Below are positions 47,593 through 56,202 of a stretch of 64,000 nucleotides of DNA, one piece after another. Position 1 is the stretch's first letter; each line of letters starts with the position of its first letter. Location of the stretch: assembly GCF_001280125.1 (NCBI RefSeq), contig NZ_LGEG01000046.1:38528-102527 (forward strand), read 5' to 3'. The position numbers were made by a program, and so were the translations under genes. This DNA is from Streptomyces sp. NRRL F-6492. GTDB taxonomy: Bacteria > Actinomycetota > Actinomycetes > Streptomycetales > Streptomycetaceae. The notes below the pieces were generated by a model. That model saw nothing but the letters and a program-made list of their open reading frames with translations. It did not search any database and was not told where the DNA came from.

Positions 47593-48198
47593 ATGAGCGA
47601 TGACCCCACACGCGTCCGAGAGTTCTTCGGTGCCCGCGCCGCCGGCTGGGACAGCCGGTTCCCCGACGACGGTCCCGCGTACGCGGCCGCCGTGGCGGAG
47701 CTCGGTCTGCGTCCGGGCGACTCGGTCCTCGACGCGGGCTGCGGGACCGGCCGCGCGCTTCCGCCGCTCCGCGCCGCCGTCGGCCCCTCCGGCACCGTCG
47801 TCGGGGCGGACCTCACCCCCGAGATGCTCGAACGGGCCGTCCGGGCCGGGCGCGACGGCGCGGACGGCGGAGCGCTGCTCCTCGCCGACGTCGGCCGGCT
47901 GCCCGTCCGCGGGGGCGCGCTCGACGCCGTCTTCGGCGCGGGACTCGTCTCGCACCTCGCGGATCCCGCCGCCGGTCTGCGGGAACTCGCCCGTGTCGTA
48001 CGGCCCGGCGGCCGGCTCGCGCTGTTCCACCCGATCGGGCGGGCCGCCCTGGCGGCACGGCACGGCCGCTCCCTCACACCGGACGACCTGCGTGCCGAAC
48101 CCCGGCTGCGCCCCCTCCTCGCCGAGACCGGCTGGCGGCTCGTCGACTACGTCGACGAGGACGCGCGGTACCTGGCCCTGGCCGTCCGCGAGGGCTGA
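47593..48198 (+). CDS. class I SAM-dependent methyltransferase
   Basis: The protein has 201 residues and is a Rossmann methyltransferase: RVREFFGARAAGWDSRFP, motif I SVLDAGCGTGRALPPLRAAVG, motif II VVGADLTPEML, then GGALLLADVGRLPVRGGALDAVFGAGLVSHLADP (motifs III-IV) and ARVVRPGGRLALFHPIGRAALAARHG. The form is that of ubiquinone/menaquinone- or arsenite-type small-molecule methyltransferases. The substrate cannot be told. A 13-bp direct repeat, CACCCCTCCGGGT, flanks its leader at 47533 and 47563. Confidence 0.88.
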   Translation: MSDDPTRVREFFGARAAGWDSRFPDDGPAYAAAVAELGLRPGDSVLDAGCGTGRALPPLRAAVGPSGTVVGADLTPEMLERAVRAGRDGADGGALLLADVGRLPVRGGALDAVFGAGLVSHLADPAAGLRELARVVRPGGRLALFHPIGRAALAARHGRSLTPDDLRAEPRLRPLLAETGWRLVDYVDEDARYLALAVREG

Positions 48199-48336
48199 AC
48201 CGCCCCCGGTTGCCCCTCCGGCCGGGCCCGCGTCCCCCCGGCCGGCCCTCGGGGCGCCCACGCGCCCTTCTGCACCGGCACTCCACTGTCTACGGTGGAG
48301 CTGCCGGGCAGCCGTGCCCGGGAAAGGCGGCGGGCC

Positions 48337-48648
48337 GTGACGCAGATGCCGGAAAGACTCCGCAGGCTTCTCCCCTTCGCGCGGAGGCCGCCCGAGGCCG
48401 CCGTGCCGGCGCGCCCCGCCCGGCAGGGGCACAACCTGTTCGAGGCGGCGGCGGTGTACGTGGCCGCGTGTGCCGAGGACGACCAGGTCCGGGCGGAGGA
48501 GGCCGCGAACCGCGTCTCCCCCGGCGCGCTCTCCTTCGGCGTGAACGAACTGGCCTGCCGGGCCCTCATCACCCTCGCCCGGGAGCGGAACGAGTCACCG
48601 CTCTCCGTGGCCCGCTCCCTGCTCGGTCTGCGGAACGAATCGGCGTGA
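48337..48648 (+). CDS. hypothetical protein, 103 aa
   Basis: I do not recognise a named family. From the GTG at 48337, preceded by AAGGCGG, the protein reads VTQMPERLRRLLPFARRPPEAAVPARPARQGHNLFEAAAVYVAACAEDDQVRAEEAANRVSPGALSFGVNELACRALITLARERNESPLSVARSLLGL. The helical core with two Cys looks like small Streptomyces proteins annotated only as hypothetical. Codon use is coding-like. The next ATG at 48346 is an alternative start. Confidence 0.6.
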   Translation: MTQMPERLRRLLPFARRPPEAAVPARPARQGHNLFEAAAVYVAACAEDDQVRAEEAANRVSPGALSFGVNELACRALITLARERNESPLSVARSLLGLRNESA

Positions 48649-48759
48649 CCCCCGGAGGGACGGGAGAGCCGGCCGCGCAGGGCCTTCCGTGGCGCGAACC
48701 CTCGACGCGTGGGTTACTCACTGGTTAAGGTGCGCCGACGACTGGATGGGGAGGCTGCC

Positions 48760-49614
48760 GTGGCCGGTACGGACCCGATCGCCGAGGGCGCGGGCGACGC
48801 CGACGCGCTGTTCGTGCTGACCGCGGCGCTGCTGACGCCCGCCCGCTTCCCGAGCGTGCTCGGGGACGACTATCCGGCGGCCTGCGCGGCGCTGGGACTG
48901 GGGCCGCACCCGGAGGGGTACGGGCTCGTCTTCGGTCAGGACGGCCTGGGGGCGCGGTGGACGGTGGTCGTCGACGACGTGTCACTGGTCGCCGTGGCCA
49001 TCTCCTCCTGGGACTGCGGGATGGCCTACGACCTGTCCCCGGACGAGGGGTCCGTGGTCGCCGGGCTGCCGGGCTGGCCGCTCCCCGTGGCCACCGCGGC
49101 CCCGGGAGTGCCGGCCCCGCACGACCCGGAGCCCGAGGAGGGCGACCCCGCCCCGCTGGTCCCGCCGTCGGGCGACGAGTGGGGACCGGCCCAGCGCCGT
49201 CTGGGCGCCGACCAGCTGGCGCTCCACTGGACCGCCTGGCGGTCCCGGATCGGCGACGACGGCACGTACGTGAAGGACACGCCGGCGCCGGAGGCCGTGG
49301 ACGACGGCAGCGACCGGTCGGCCGCGACCGCCGGGGACGACCCGTACGACGGCGTCCGGAGGGTCCTGGACGAGCTGCACGCCTATCTGGAGGAGGCGCC
49401 GCCGGTGGGGCGGGTGCGGTCGGCGTCCGGCGCGGAGGCCGACGCGCCGCTGCTGCGCGCGGACGGCCCCGGCTGGTCGTTCGTGGCGAAGGCCGACGAC
49501 ATGGCGTTCGTCCTGCTCGACGAGCTGCCGCGCGAGGTGATGCCGGTGGCGCGGGGGGCGAGGCTCCCGGCGCTCCTCAAGGCCCTCGACGCGATGGCCG
49601 TGCGCCCGGCCTGA
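48760..49614 (+). CDS. hypothetical protein, 284 aa
   Basis: This starts at GTG 48760 with GGGGAGG 5 nt away. The protein has two alpha/beta parts. The first is FVLTAALLTPARFPSVLGDDYPAACAALGLGPHPEGYGLVFGQDGLGARWTVVVDDVSLVAVAISSWDCGMAYDLSPDEGS. After an acidic Pro-rich linker comes DDPYDGVRRVLDELHAYLEEAPP, then DGPGWSFVAKADDMAFVLLDELPREVMPVARGARLPALLKALDAMAV. I do not recognise a family. The second half is like small Streptomyces proteins of unknown role. No operon partner is close. Confidence 0.7.
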   Translation: MAGTDPIAEGAGDADALFVLTAALLTPARFPSVLGDDYPAACAALGLGPHPEGYGLVFGQDGLGARWTVVVDDVSLVAVAISSWDCGMAYDLSPDEGSVVAGLPGWPLPVATAAPGVPAPHDPEPEEGDPAPLVPPSGDEWGPAQRRLGADQLALHWTAWRSRIGDDGTYVKDTPAPEAVDDGSDRSAATAGDDPYDGVRRVLDELHAYLEEAPPVGRVRSASGAEADAPLLRADGPGWSFVAKADDMAFVLLDELPREVMPVARGARLPALLKALDAMAVRPA

Positions 49615-49671
49615 CGCCGTGCGCCCGGCCCGATCCGGCACCGGCACCCGGGGCTCCGGAACTCCGGGGCC

Positions 49672-50268
49672 TCAGGTCAGGGCGTGTCCGTACGCGGCGG
49701 CCAGGCCGTCGAGCTCCGGGTCGCCGTAGACCGCGCGCAGCGCCCCGAAGGCCGCGACCTTGTCCCGGCCGAACCGGCCCACGGACACCGCGTAGGTCTC
49801 CGGGGACAGGAACCTCGGCGGTGTGCTCTTGCTGTGGAACTTGTCCGCGTACATGACCATCCGTTCCTCCGGCGTGATCGCGACGTAGTCGGCCGGCGGC
49901 AGCGGCAGTCCCTGCGCGAGCACGTCCTCCTTGGTCAGTCCGACGCCCGTGTGGCACGAGCAGAACCGGCACACGGCCTCCGGGAGCCCTTCGGCCGCCA
50001 GGAGCTCGTGGCCCAGGATCCCGTGCCGTATGTAGTTCCGGCCGTCCAGCAGCCCCTCGGCGTCGTACAGGCGGTACACCCCGATGTCGTGCAGCAGGCA
50101 CCCCGCGCGCACGAGCTCCGGGTCGAGGTTCTCGTCCGAGCGCGGAAGCAGGCGCTCGGCGATCCGCCACACGATCTCGCAATGGGTGAAGACGAGCTCG
50201 AACGCCTCCTCATGAGGAGCGTGTTTCCTGTGCAGCGCGCGGATCTCGTCGACCGAGGGAATGTCCAT
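49672..50268 (-). CDS. HD-domain metal-dependent phosphohydrolase
   Basis: The protein has 198 residues. Metal ligands of the HD superfamily are visible: His29 (FTHCEIVWRIAERLL), His60-Asp61 (GCLLHDIGVYRL), a later His in RHGILGHELLAAEGLP and His106 in CSCHTGVGLTKED. The arrangement is that of HDIG-type hydrolases such as the YqeK- or HDOD-related small enzymes. A nucleotide or phosphoester is the likely substrate. MVMYADKFHSKSTPPRFLSPETYAVSVGRFG is a conserved C-terminal block of a wide subgroup. Confidence 0.87.
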   Translation of the reverse strand: MDIPSVDEIRALHRKHAPHEEAFELVFTHCEIVWRIAERLLPRSDENLDPELVRAGCLLHDIGVYRLYDAEGLLDGRNYIRHGILGHELLAAEGLPEAVCRFCSCHTGVGLTKEDVLAQGLPLPPADYVAITPEERMVMYADKFHSKSTPPRFLSPETYAVSVGRFGRDKVAAFGALRAVYGDPELDGLAAAYGHALT

Positions 50269-50427
50269 CCCCGCAGCCTAATGAGCCGGGGCCGCGACGG
50301 GTCCGGGCCCCCGGTCCGGGGCACGCCCCATAGGACGACGGCCTGAGGTGTGGTCTCCGACCATGGTCCGGCGGAAGGGACGCGCCGCACGATGTGGCGC
50401 CCCTTCCCTTTCCACCGGAGGCTCACC

Positions 50428-51804
50428 ATGCGCCTGTTCCCGGGCGTCTCCCTGTTCGCCGCGTTCCTGGCCGGGGTCACCGTCCTCGCCCCCGCGTCCC
50501 CCGCCGGGGCCGAGTCGGGGGCCGCCGCGCACTGCGCGGGCCGGCACCGGCTCCACGTGCCCGGCGCCGAGCACCAGCGGTCCGCCTGTCTGGACGACCT
50601 GACGACCGCGGGGCTCGCGGGCACGCCGTACACCGACATGGCGGACCAGGCCGGTCTCGCCGCGAAGGGGACCCGCAACCCCTCGGGGGTGCCGGGTGTC
50701 CAGATCGACGGCTACTTCCCCGACGACTCGCGACTCAACGCCACGCACGGCTGGGCCCACGACGCGCAGTTCGTCATCCGGCTGCCCGACCGCTGGAACG
50801 GCGGTCTCGTCGTCACCGGCGCCCCCGGCACCCGCCGCCAGTACTCCACGGACGCCCTCGTCTCCGACCAGGTGCTCGCCCGTGGCTTCGCCTACGCCTC
50901 GACCGACAAGGGCAACACCGGCCCGGACTTCTTCACCGACGGCCGGAGGCCCGGCGACGCGGTCGCCGAGTGGAACCGCCGGGTGACCGAGCTGACGCTC
51001 GCCGCGAAGAAGGCCGTACGGCAGCGGTACGGGCGGGCCGCGGAGCACACGTACGTGACCGGCATCTCCAACGCCGGCTACCTGACGCGCTGGCAGCTGG
51101 AGAACCGGCCCGAACTGTACGACGGCGGGGTCGACTGGGAGGGCGTGCTGTGGACCGCGCGCGGCCCCAACCTCCTGACGAGCCTGCCCGTCACCGTGGC
51201 GCGCTCCCTGGGAGAGGCCACCGACGAGGACCTGGTCGGGGCCGGTTTCGCGCCGGGCTCGCGCTTCCTCTGGCCGTACCACGAGCAGGCGTACTGGGGA
51301 CTGACCCAGAAGATCTTCCGTGCCGAGTTCGACCCCTCGTACGACCCGGCCTGTCCCGGCTCCACCGCCGGCCGGACCGTGGAGGAGATCTTCGCGCCCT
51401 GCGCCTCGGACGCCTCGTACGACTACGCCTCCCGGCCGGCGTCCGTCCACCGCGCGGTCGGGAAGGTCGCCCTCACCGGGCGGATCGGCAAGCCCCTCAT
51501 CACGCTCCACGGCGACCTGGACGCCCTGCTGCCCGTCGCCACCGACTCCGACGTGTACGCGCGGATGATCGACGACCGGGGGCGGGACCGGCTGCACCGG
51601 TACTACACGGTGCGGGACGGAACGCACACCGACGGCCTGTACGACACGTACCCGGACCGGCTGCGCCCGATCCTGCCCTGCTACCGCTCGGCGTTCGACG
51701 CGCTGACGCGCTGGGTCGAGGAGGGCGCGGCGCCGCCCGCGGACCGCACGATCGAGCGGCCGGCGGGCGGTGACGTGGTCAACTCCTGCGCGCTGGCGGA
51801 GTGA
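50428..51804 (+). CDS. secreted alpha/beta-hydrolase, tannase/hydroxybutyrate-oligomer-hydrolase-like
   Basis: The protein has 458 residues. A signal peptide (MRLFPGVSLFAAFLAGVTVLAPASPAGAES) precedes a hydrolase with RWNGGLVVTGAPGTRRQYSTDALVSDQVLARGFAYASTDKGNTGPDFF, the nucleophile elbow YVTGISNAGYLTRW, an acid residue in TLHGDLDALLPVATDSDVYARM and His in GTHTDGLYDT. Cys pairs suggest disulfides. It resembles tannase/feruloyl esterase and hydroxybutyrate-oligomer hydrolases, so it may finish polyester or aromatic-ester breakdown outside the cell. GGAGG 6 nt before the ATG fixes the start. Confidence 0.8.
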   Translation: MRLFPGVSLFAAFLAGVTVLAPASPAGAESGAAAHCAGRHRLHVPGAEHQRSACLDDLTTAGLAGTPYTDMADQAGLAAKGTRNPSGVPGVQIDGYFPDDSRLNATHGWAHDAQFVIRLPDRWNGGLVVTGAPGTRRQYSTDALVSDQVLARGFAYASTDKGNTGPDFFTDGRRPGDAVAEWNRRVTELTLAAKKAVRQRYGRAAEHTYVTGISNAGYLTRWQLENRPELYDGGVDWEGVLWTARGPNLLTSLPVTVARSLGEATDEDLVGAGFAPGSRFLWPYHEQAYWGLTQKIFRAEFDPSYDPACPGSTAGRTVEEIFAPCASDASYDYASRPASVHRAVGKVALTGRIGKPLITLHGDLDALLPVATDSDVYARMIDDRGRDRLHRYYTVRDGTHTDGLYDTYPDRLRPILPCYRSAFDALTRWVEEGAAPPADRTIERPAGGDVVNSCALAE

Positions 51805-51845
51805 GCGCCCCGAGCCGCCGGAGGGTGGTGCGTCCCCGGTCCCGT

Positions 51846-52922
51846 TCAGCCGCGCAGGGACGCGCCCACCTCGTGCAGGTGGCCCAGGGCCTGGCGGTAC
51901 GAGTCCACGAAGCCGGTCTCCGTGTACGGCACGCCGAGCGCGGCGCAGTGGGCCCGTACGGCGGGCCGGGCGAGCCGGAGGTTCGGGCGCGGCATGCTGG
52001 GGAAGAGGTGGTGCTCGACCTGGTGGTTGAGGCCGCCGAGGAACCAGTCGGTCAGGGCGCCGCCGCGGATGTTGCGCGAGGTGAGCACCTGGCGGCGCAG
52101 ATGGCCCCAGTCGTCGCCGTCCTCGTGCTCGTCCGGCCGTTCCATGCCCTTGTGGTTGGGGGCGAAGGCCATGCCCAGGTGGACGCCGAGGAGCATCTGG
52201 TGGAGCAGGGCGAAGACCAGGGCCTGTGCGGGGGTGAGCAGGGTGAGGAGCAGGGTCGCGTAGCCGGCGAAGTGGGCGAGGAGCAGGCCGCCCTCGACGA
52301 GCCGTTCGCGGCGGGTGCGGCAGGGGCCGTCCTTCGCCAGCAGGGCCTGGATCCCGTAGACCTTGAGCGCGATGCCCTCCAGGGTCGTCAGCGGGAAGAA
52401 CAGCTTGGCCTGGTGGCGGGTGAGGAAGCCGCGCAGGCCCGTGCGGCCCGCCGTCTGGTGCTCGGCGAAGACGAGGACGTCGGCCGCGACGTCCGGGTCC
52501 TTGTCGAGGTGGTTGGGGTTCGCGTGGTGGCGGTTGTGCTTGTCGTTCCACCACTCCCGGCTCATGCCGAGGAGGAGGTTGGCGTGGACGAGCTGGACGG
52601 CGCGGCTCGCCCTGCGGTCGGCGGTGACCTGGGCGTGCCCGGCGTCGTGGGCGACGAAGGCGGCGCGTGCGGAGAGCAGGGCGAGGGGGACGGCGAGCAG
52701 AAGTGCCCACCAGGAGGGTCCGACGAGGGCGAGTCCGGCCACCACCGCGACGCCGCCGAGGAGATTGAGGGCGATGACGCGGGCGTACCAGCCGGGGCGG
52801 TGTGCGAGGAGGCCCTGTTCCCTGACCGTCCGCAGGAGCGGGGTGAACTCGCTGCCGCCCCTCACGCGGGCGGGCGCCGCGGGAGGTGCGGCGGCCGGGG
52901 GCAGGACGGTGACCTGAGACAT
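51846..52922 (-). CDS. membrane fatty-acid desaturase, DesA3-like
   Basis: The protein has 358 residues with four or more helices. The three His boxes of the di-iron desaturases are HDAGH (92-96), HNRHH (129-133, followed by ANPNHLDKDPDV) and QVEHH (301-305, QVEHHLFPSMPR). The order and spacing match acyl-CoA or acyl-lipid delta-9/linoleoyl-type desaturases. It introduces a double bond into acyl chains using O2 and electrons from ferredoxin or an oxidoreductase, none of which is encoded next to it. It probably tunes membrane fluidity. Confidence 0.93.
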   Translation of the reverse strand: MSQVTVLPPAAAPPAAPARVRGGSEFTPLLRTVREQGLLAHRPGWYARVIALNLLGGVAVVAGLALVGPSWWALLLAVPLALLSARAAFVAHDAGHAQVTADRRASRAVQLVHANLLLGMSREWWNDKHNRHHANPNHLDKDPDVAADVLVFAEHQTAGRTGLRGFLTRHQAKLFFPLTTLEGIALKVYGIQALLAKDGPCRTRRERLVEGGLLLAHFAGYATLLLTLLTPAQALVFALLHQMLLGVHLGMAFAPNHKGMERPDEHEDGDDWGHLRRQVLTSRNIRGGALTDWFLGGLNHQVEHHLFPSMPRPNLRLARPAVRAHCAALGVPYTETGFVDSYRQALGHLHEVGASLRG

Positions 52923-53124
52923 GGTGGGCTCCGGTTTCTGTCGGTCGGTGGGCGCCTGCCCGAACCTACGGACGGGCGGCCGTCCGGAACCATGGCGTCA
53001 CCACCCGCCCCGGGCGGGGGCGCTCCCGGGGAGTCGGGGTGGGGAGAGCCCCACCCCACGCGGGAGCATTTGCTTGTGACACGGATCACTCGAATCAAGT
53101 GCACGGCGAGGAGTCCAATGTGGA

Positions 53125-53130
53125 TATAAT
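53125..53130 (+). promoter_or_regulatory. consensus -10 box of the SNF2 gene
   Basis: TATAAT occurs exactly, a rarity in such G+C-rich DNA, 40 bp before the TTG start in an A+T-richer island. No good -35 box is seen. A transcript start near 53137 would give a leader of about 33 nt. Confidence 0.5.
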
Positions 53131-53169
53131 CAGCGACTCGGTCCCCAGTAGTCAAATTTGAGGAATGCG

Positions 53170-56100
53170 TTGTCGCTGTCGCACGAACCCGATGATTCGG
53201 CCCGCGAACCCGCCCGGAAACTCTCCCGCCACTCCGCCGTCTTCCTCCCCGCCGATCCGCCCCGCGCAGGGCGGATCGCCTTCTGGTCGCCGGACGGCGA
53301 GCCGCTGCCGGACTCCCCCGACGCCTCCGCGGCCGTCGCCGAACTCACGGTCGTGGACGGTGACGTCCTCCGGCCCGTGACCGTCCCCGCTCGCACCCTC
53401 TCCGTGCGGGACGCCCTGCCGCTGCTGGTCCGCGCCCGGTTCTCGGACCCCTCGTCCCCCGCGGCCGCCTTCTGGGGCGCCGCCGCGCTGCTCGCCCTCG
53501 ACCTCGTGGCACGCGGTCTGCTCCTGCCCGGTCTGACACCCGGCGACCACGACGCGTGGCGGGCCGGGCCGCTCGGCCCGGAGGAGCTGGGGCAGCTCCG
53601 TACGCTCGCCGCGTCGATGCCGCCCACGGCCCATGCCGTGCCCCTTGCCGCGGCTTCGCCCGCCTCTTCTGTCTCCTCCGACTCTTCCGACTCCTCCGGT
53701 GGCTTCGCCTCCTCCGGCGCATCGGTGCTGCTGCCCGAACCAGAGGCGCTGCTCCGGGCCTTCATGGACGCCGTCGCGGACACCCTGCCGCGTACTCCGG
53801 CGGCTCCGCAGGCGGCCGGCGGGCCCGCCTTCGCGGCCCAGGAGGCGCGGACGGTTCCCGAGCAGCGGGCGTGGGCGGCCGACGTGGCCGCCGTGCACGA
53901 CGCGGGCGTCCGGCTTTCGCTCCGCCTCGAACTGCCCGGCTTCACCGCCGAATCGCGGGAGGCGCCCGGCTTCCGGGCGGTGCTCCAACTGCACGGCGTC
54001 GCCGATCCGACCCTGGTCGCGGACGCGGCCGAGGTGTGGTCGGGCTCCGGACCGGTCGGGGCGGCGTTCGGCCCCCGCGCCCGTATGGACGCCCTTCTCG
54101 CCCTCCGGCGTGCCGCCCGCGCCTGGCCGCCGCTCTCCCCTCTCCTGTCGGCGGCCGTGCCCGACGCGGTCGAACTGGCCGACGAGGAGGTCGCGGAACT
54201 CCTGGGCCCGGCGGCCGACGCCCTCGCGGCGCTGGGCGTCCAGGTCCACTGGCCGCGCGAACTCACCGACCGTCTGACGGCCCGGGCCGTGATCGGCCCG
54301 CTGGAGGGGGGCGGGAGCGGGGGCTCAGCGCACGGCCCGGACACCCCGGACACCCCGGACACCGAAAGCGGCACCGACACCGAGCACAACGCGGGGGCTT
54401 CCTCCCCGGCCTCCTCCCTGGCCTCCTCCCTGCCCTCCCTCCTCGCCGCTGGCTCCCTCCTCGCCTTCAACTGGCGTTTCGCCGTGGGAGACCACGAGCT
54501 GACCCGTGCCGAGCTCGACCGGCTCGCCGAGACCGGGCGCCCCCTCGTGCGGCTGCGCGACCGGTGGGTCCTCGTCGATCCGGCCGAGGTGCGCCGCGCC
54601 AGGACCCACCAGGACCGCAAGGTCACCCCGGTGGACGCGCTCTCGGCCGTCCTCACCGGTACGACCGAGATCGACGGGCGCTCCGTCGAGGTGGCGGCGA
54701 CCGGACCGCTGGAGCGTTTGCGGGAACGGCTCGCGGACCCCGAGGGCGACCGGCCCGAGGTGGCCCAGCCCGCCGCGCTCGCCGCGACCCTGCGCGACTA
54801 CCAGTTGCGCGGACTCGACTGGCTGCACCGGATGACCTCGCTCGGTCTCGGCGGCTGCCTCGCCGACGACATGGGGCTGGGCAAGACGATCACGGTCATC
54901 GCCCTGCATCTGCACCGGCAGACCGATCCGGCGTCGGCGGGTCCCACCCTCGTCGTCTGCCCTACCTCGCTCATGGGCAACTGGCAGCGGGAGGTCGAGA
55001 AGTTCGCGCCCGGCACGCCGGTGCACCGCTTCCACGGCGCCGCCCGCGACCTGGAGGGGCTCCCCGACGACGGCTTCGTCCTGACCACGTACGGCACCAT
55101 GCGGCTCGACGCCGAGCGGCTCGCCGCGCGGAACTGGGGACTCGTCGTCGCGGACGAGGCGCAGCACGTCAAGAACCCGTACTCGGCGACGGCCCGCCGG
55201 CTGCGGACCATCGGCGCACGCGCACGCGTGGCGCTGTCCGGCACGCCGGTGGAGAACAACCTCTCCGAGCTGTGGGCGATCCTCGACTGGACCACGCCGG
55301 GGCTGCTCGGCGGTCTGGGCGCCTTCCGCACCCGGTTCGCCGCCGCCGTCGAGGGCGGCCGCGACCCGGCCGCCGCCGCGCGACTGGCCGCGCTCGTCCG
55401 GCCGTTCCTGCTGCGCCGCCGCAAGTCGGATCCGGGCATCGCGCCCGAGCTCCCGCCGAAGACGGAGACCGACCGGACCGTGTCGCTGACGCCCGAACAG
55501 GCCGGTCTGTACGAGGCGGTGGTGCGGGAGACGCTCACGGCGATCTCCGAGGCCGACGGCATGGCGCGCCGCGGTCTCGTCGTGAAGCTCCTGACGGGAC
55601 TCAAGCAGATCTGCAACCACCCCGCCCAGTACCTCAAGGAGGAGCGGCCGGGGACCGCGGGACGGTCGGGCAAGCTGGAGCTGCTGGACGAACTCCTCGA
55701 CACGATCCTCGCCGAGGGCGCGTGCACCCTGGTCTTCACCCAGTACGTGGGGATGGCCCGGCTCCTGGAGGCCCATCTCGCGGCGCGGGGCGTGCGGACG
55801 CAGTTCCTGCACGGCGGCACGCCGGTCGCGGAGCGGGAGGCGATGGTCGCCCGCTTCCAGAACGGGGAGGTCCCGGTCTTCCTGCTCTCCCTGAAGGCCG
55901 CGGGCACGGGCCTCAACCTCACCCGCGCCGAGCACGTCGTGCACTACGACCGCTGGTGGAACCCGGCGGTCGAGGCGCAGGCCACCGACCGCGCGTACCG
56001 GATCGGGCAGGACCGGCCGGTGCAGGTCCACCGGCTGATCGCCGAGGGCACGATCGAGGACCGGATCGCCGCGATGCTCGACCGCAAGCGGGAGCTCGCG

Positions 56101-56202
56101 GACTCCGTCCTCGGCACCGGCGGGGACATGCCGCCGGAGCTGACCGAACTGACCGATGCCGAACTGGCGGAGCTGGTGCGACTGCGAGGGGACGGACGAT
56201 GA
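53170..56202 (+). CDS. SNF2-family DEAD/DEAH-like ATPase (HepA type)
   Basis: The protein has 1010 residues. The N-terminal 520 residues are a poorly conserved accessory region with low-complexity Ser and Thr/Asp runs near 157-177 and 378-425. The ATPase has Walker A DDMGLGKTITVIAL (about 566), CPTSLMGNWQREVEKFAP, the DEAQ box (about 660), the switch SGTPVENNLSELWAIL and the helicase C domain with FTQYVGMARLLEAHLAARG, SLKAAGTGLNLTRAEHVVHYDRWWNPAVEAQATDRAYRIGQ. It probably translocates on DNA or remodels protein-DNA complexes. A TTG at 53170 with GAGGA 5 nt before it is preferred over the TTG at 53158. It is coupled to the next gene by ATGA. Confidence 0.9.
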   Translation: MSLSHEPDDSAREPARKLSRHSAVFLPADPPRAGRIAFWSPDGEPLPDSPDASAAVAELTVVDGDVLRPVTVPARTLSVRDALPLLVRARFSDPSSPAAAFWGAAALLALDLVARGLLLPGLTPGDHDAWRAGPLGPEELGQLRTLAASMPPTAHAVPLAAASPASSVSSDSSDSSGGFASSGASVLLPEPEALLRAFMDAVADTLPRTPAAPQAAGGPAFAAQEARTVPEQRAWAADVAAVHDAGVRLSLRLELPGFTAESREAPGFRAVLQLHGVADPTLVADAAEVWSGSGPVGAAFGPRARMDALLALRRAARAWPPLSPLLSAAVPDAVELADEEVAELLGPAADALAALGVQVHWPRELTDRLTARAVIGPLEGGGSGGSAHGPDTPDTPDTESGTDTEHNAGASSPASSLASSLPSLLAAGSLLAFNWRFAVGDHELTRAELDRLAETGRPLVRLRDRWVLVDPAEVRRARTHQDRKVTPVDALSAVLTGTTEIDGRSVEVAATGPLERLRERLADPEGDRPEVAQPAALAATLRDYQLRGLDWLHRMTSLGLGGCLADDMGLGKTITVIALHLHRQTDPASAGPTLVVCPTSLMGNWQREVEKFAPGTPVHRFHGAARDLEGLPDDGFVLTTYGTMRLDAERLAARNWGLVVADEAQHVKNPYSATARRLRTIGARARVALSGTPVENNLSELWAILDWTTPGLLGGLGAFRTRFAAAVEGGRDPAAAARLAALVRPFLLRRRKSDPGIAPELPPKTETDRTVSLTPEQAGLYEAVVRETLTAISEADGMARRGLVVKLLTGLKQICNHPAQYLKEERPGTAGRSGKLELLDELLDTILAEGACTLVFTQYVGMARLLEAHLAARGVRTQFLHGGTPVAEREAMVARFQNGEVPVFLLSLKAAGTGLNLTRAEHVVHYDRWWNPAVEAQATDRAYRIGQDRPVQVHRLIAEGTIEDRIAAMLDRKRELADSVLGTGGDMPPELTELTDAELAELVRLRGDGR

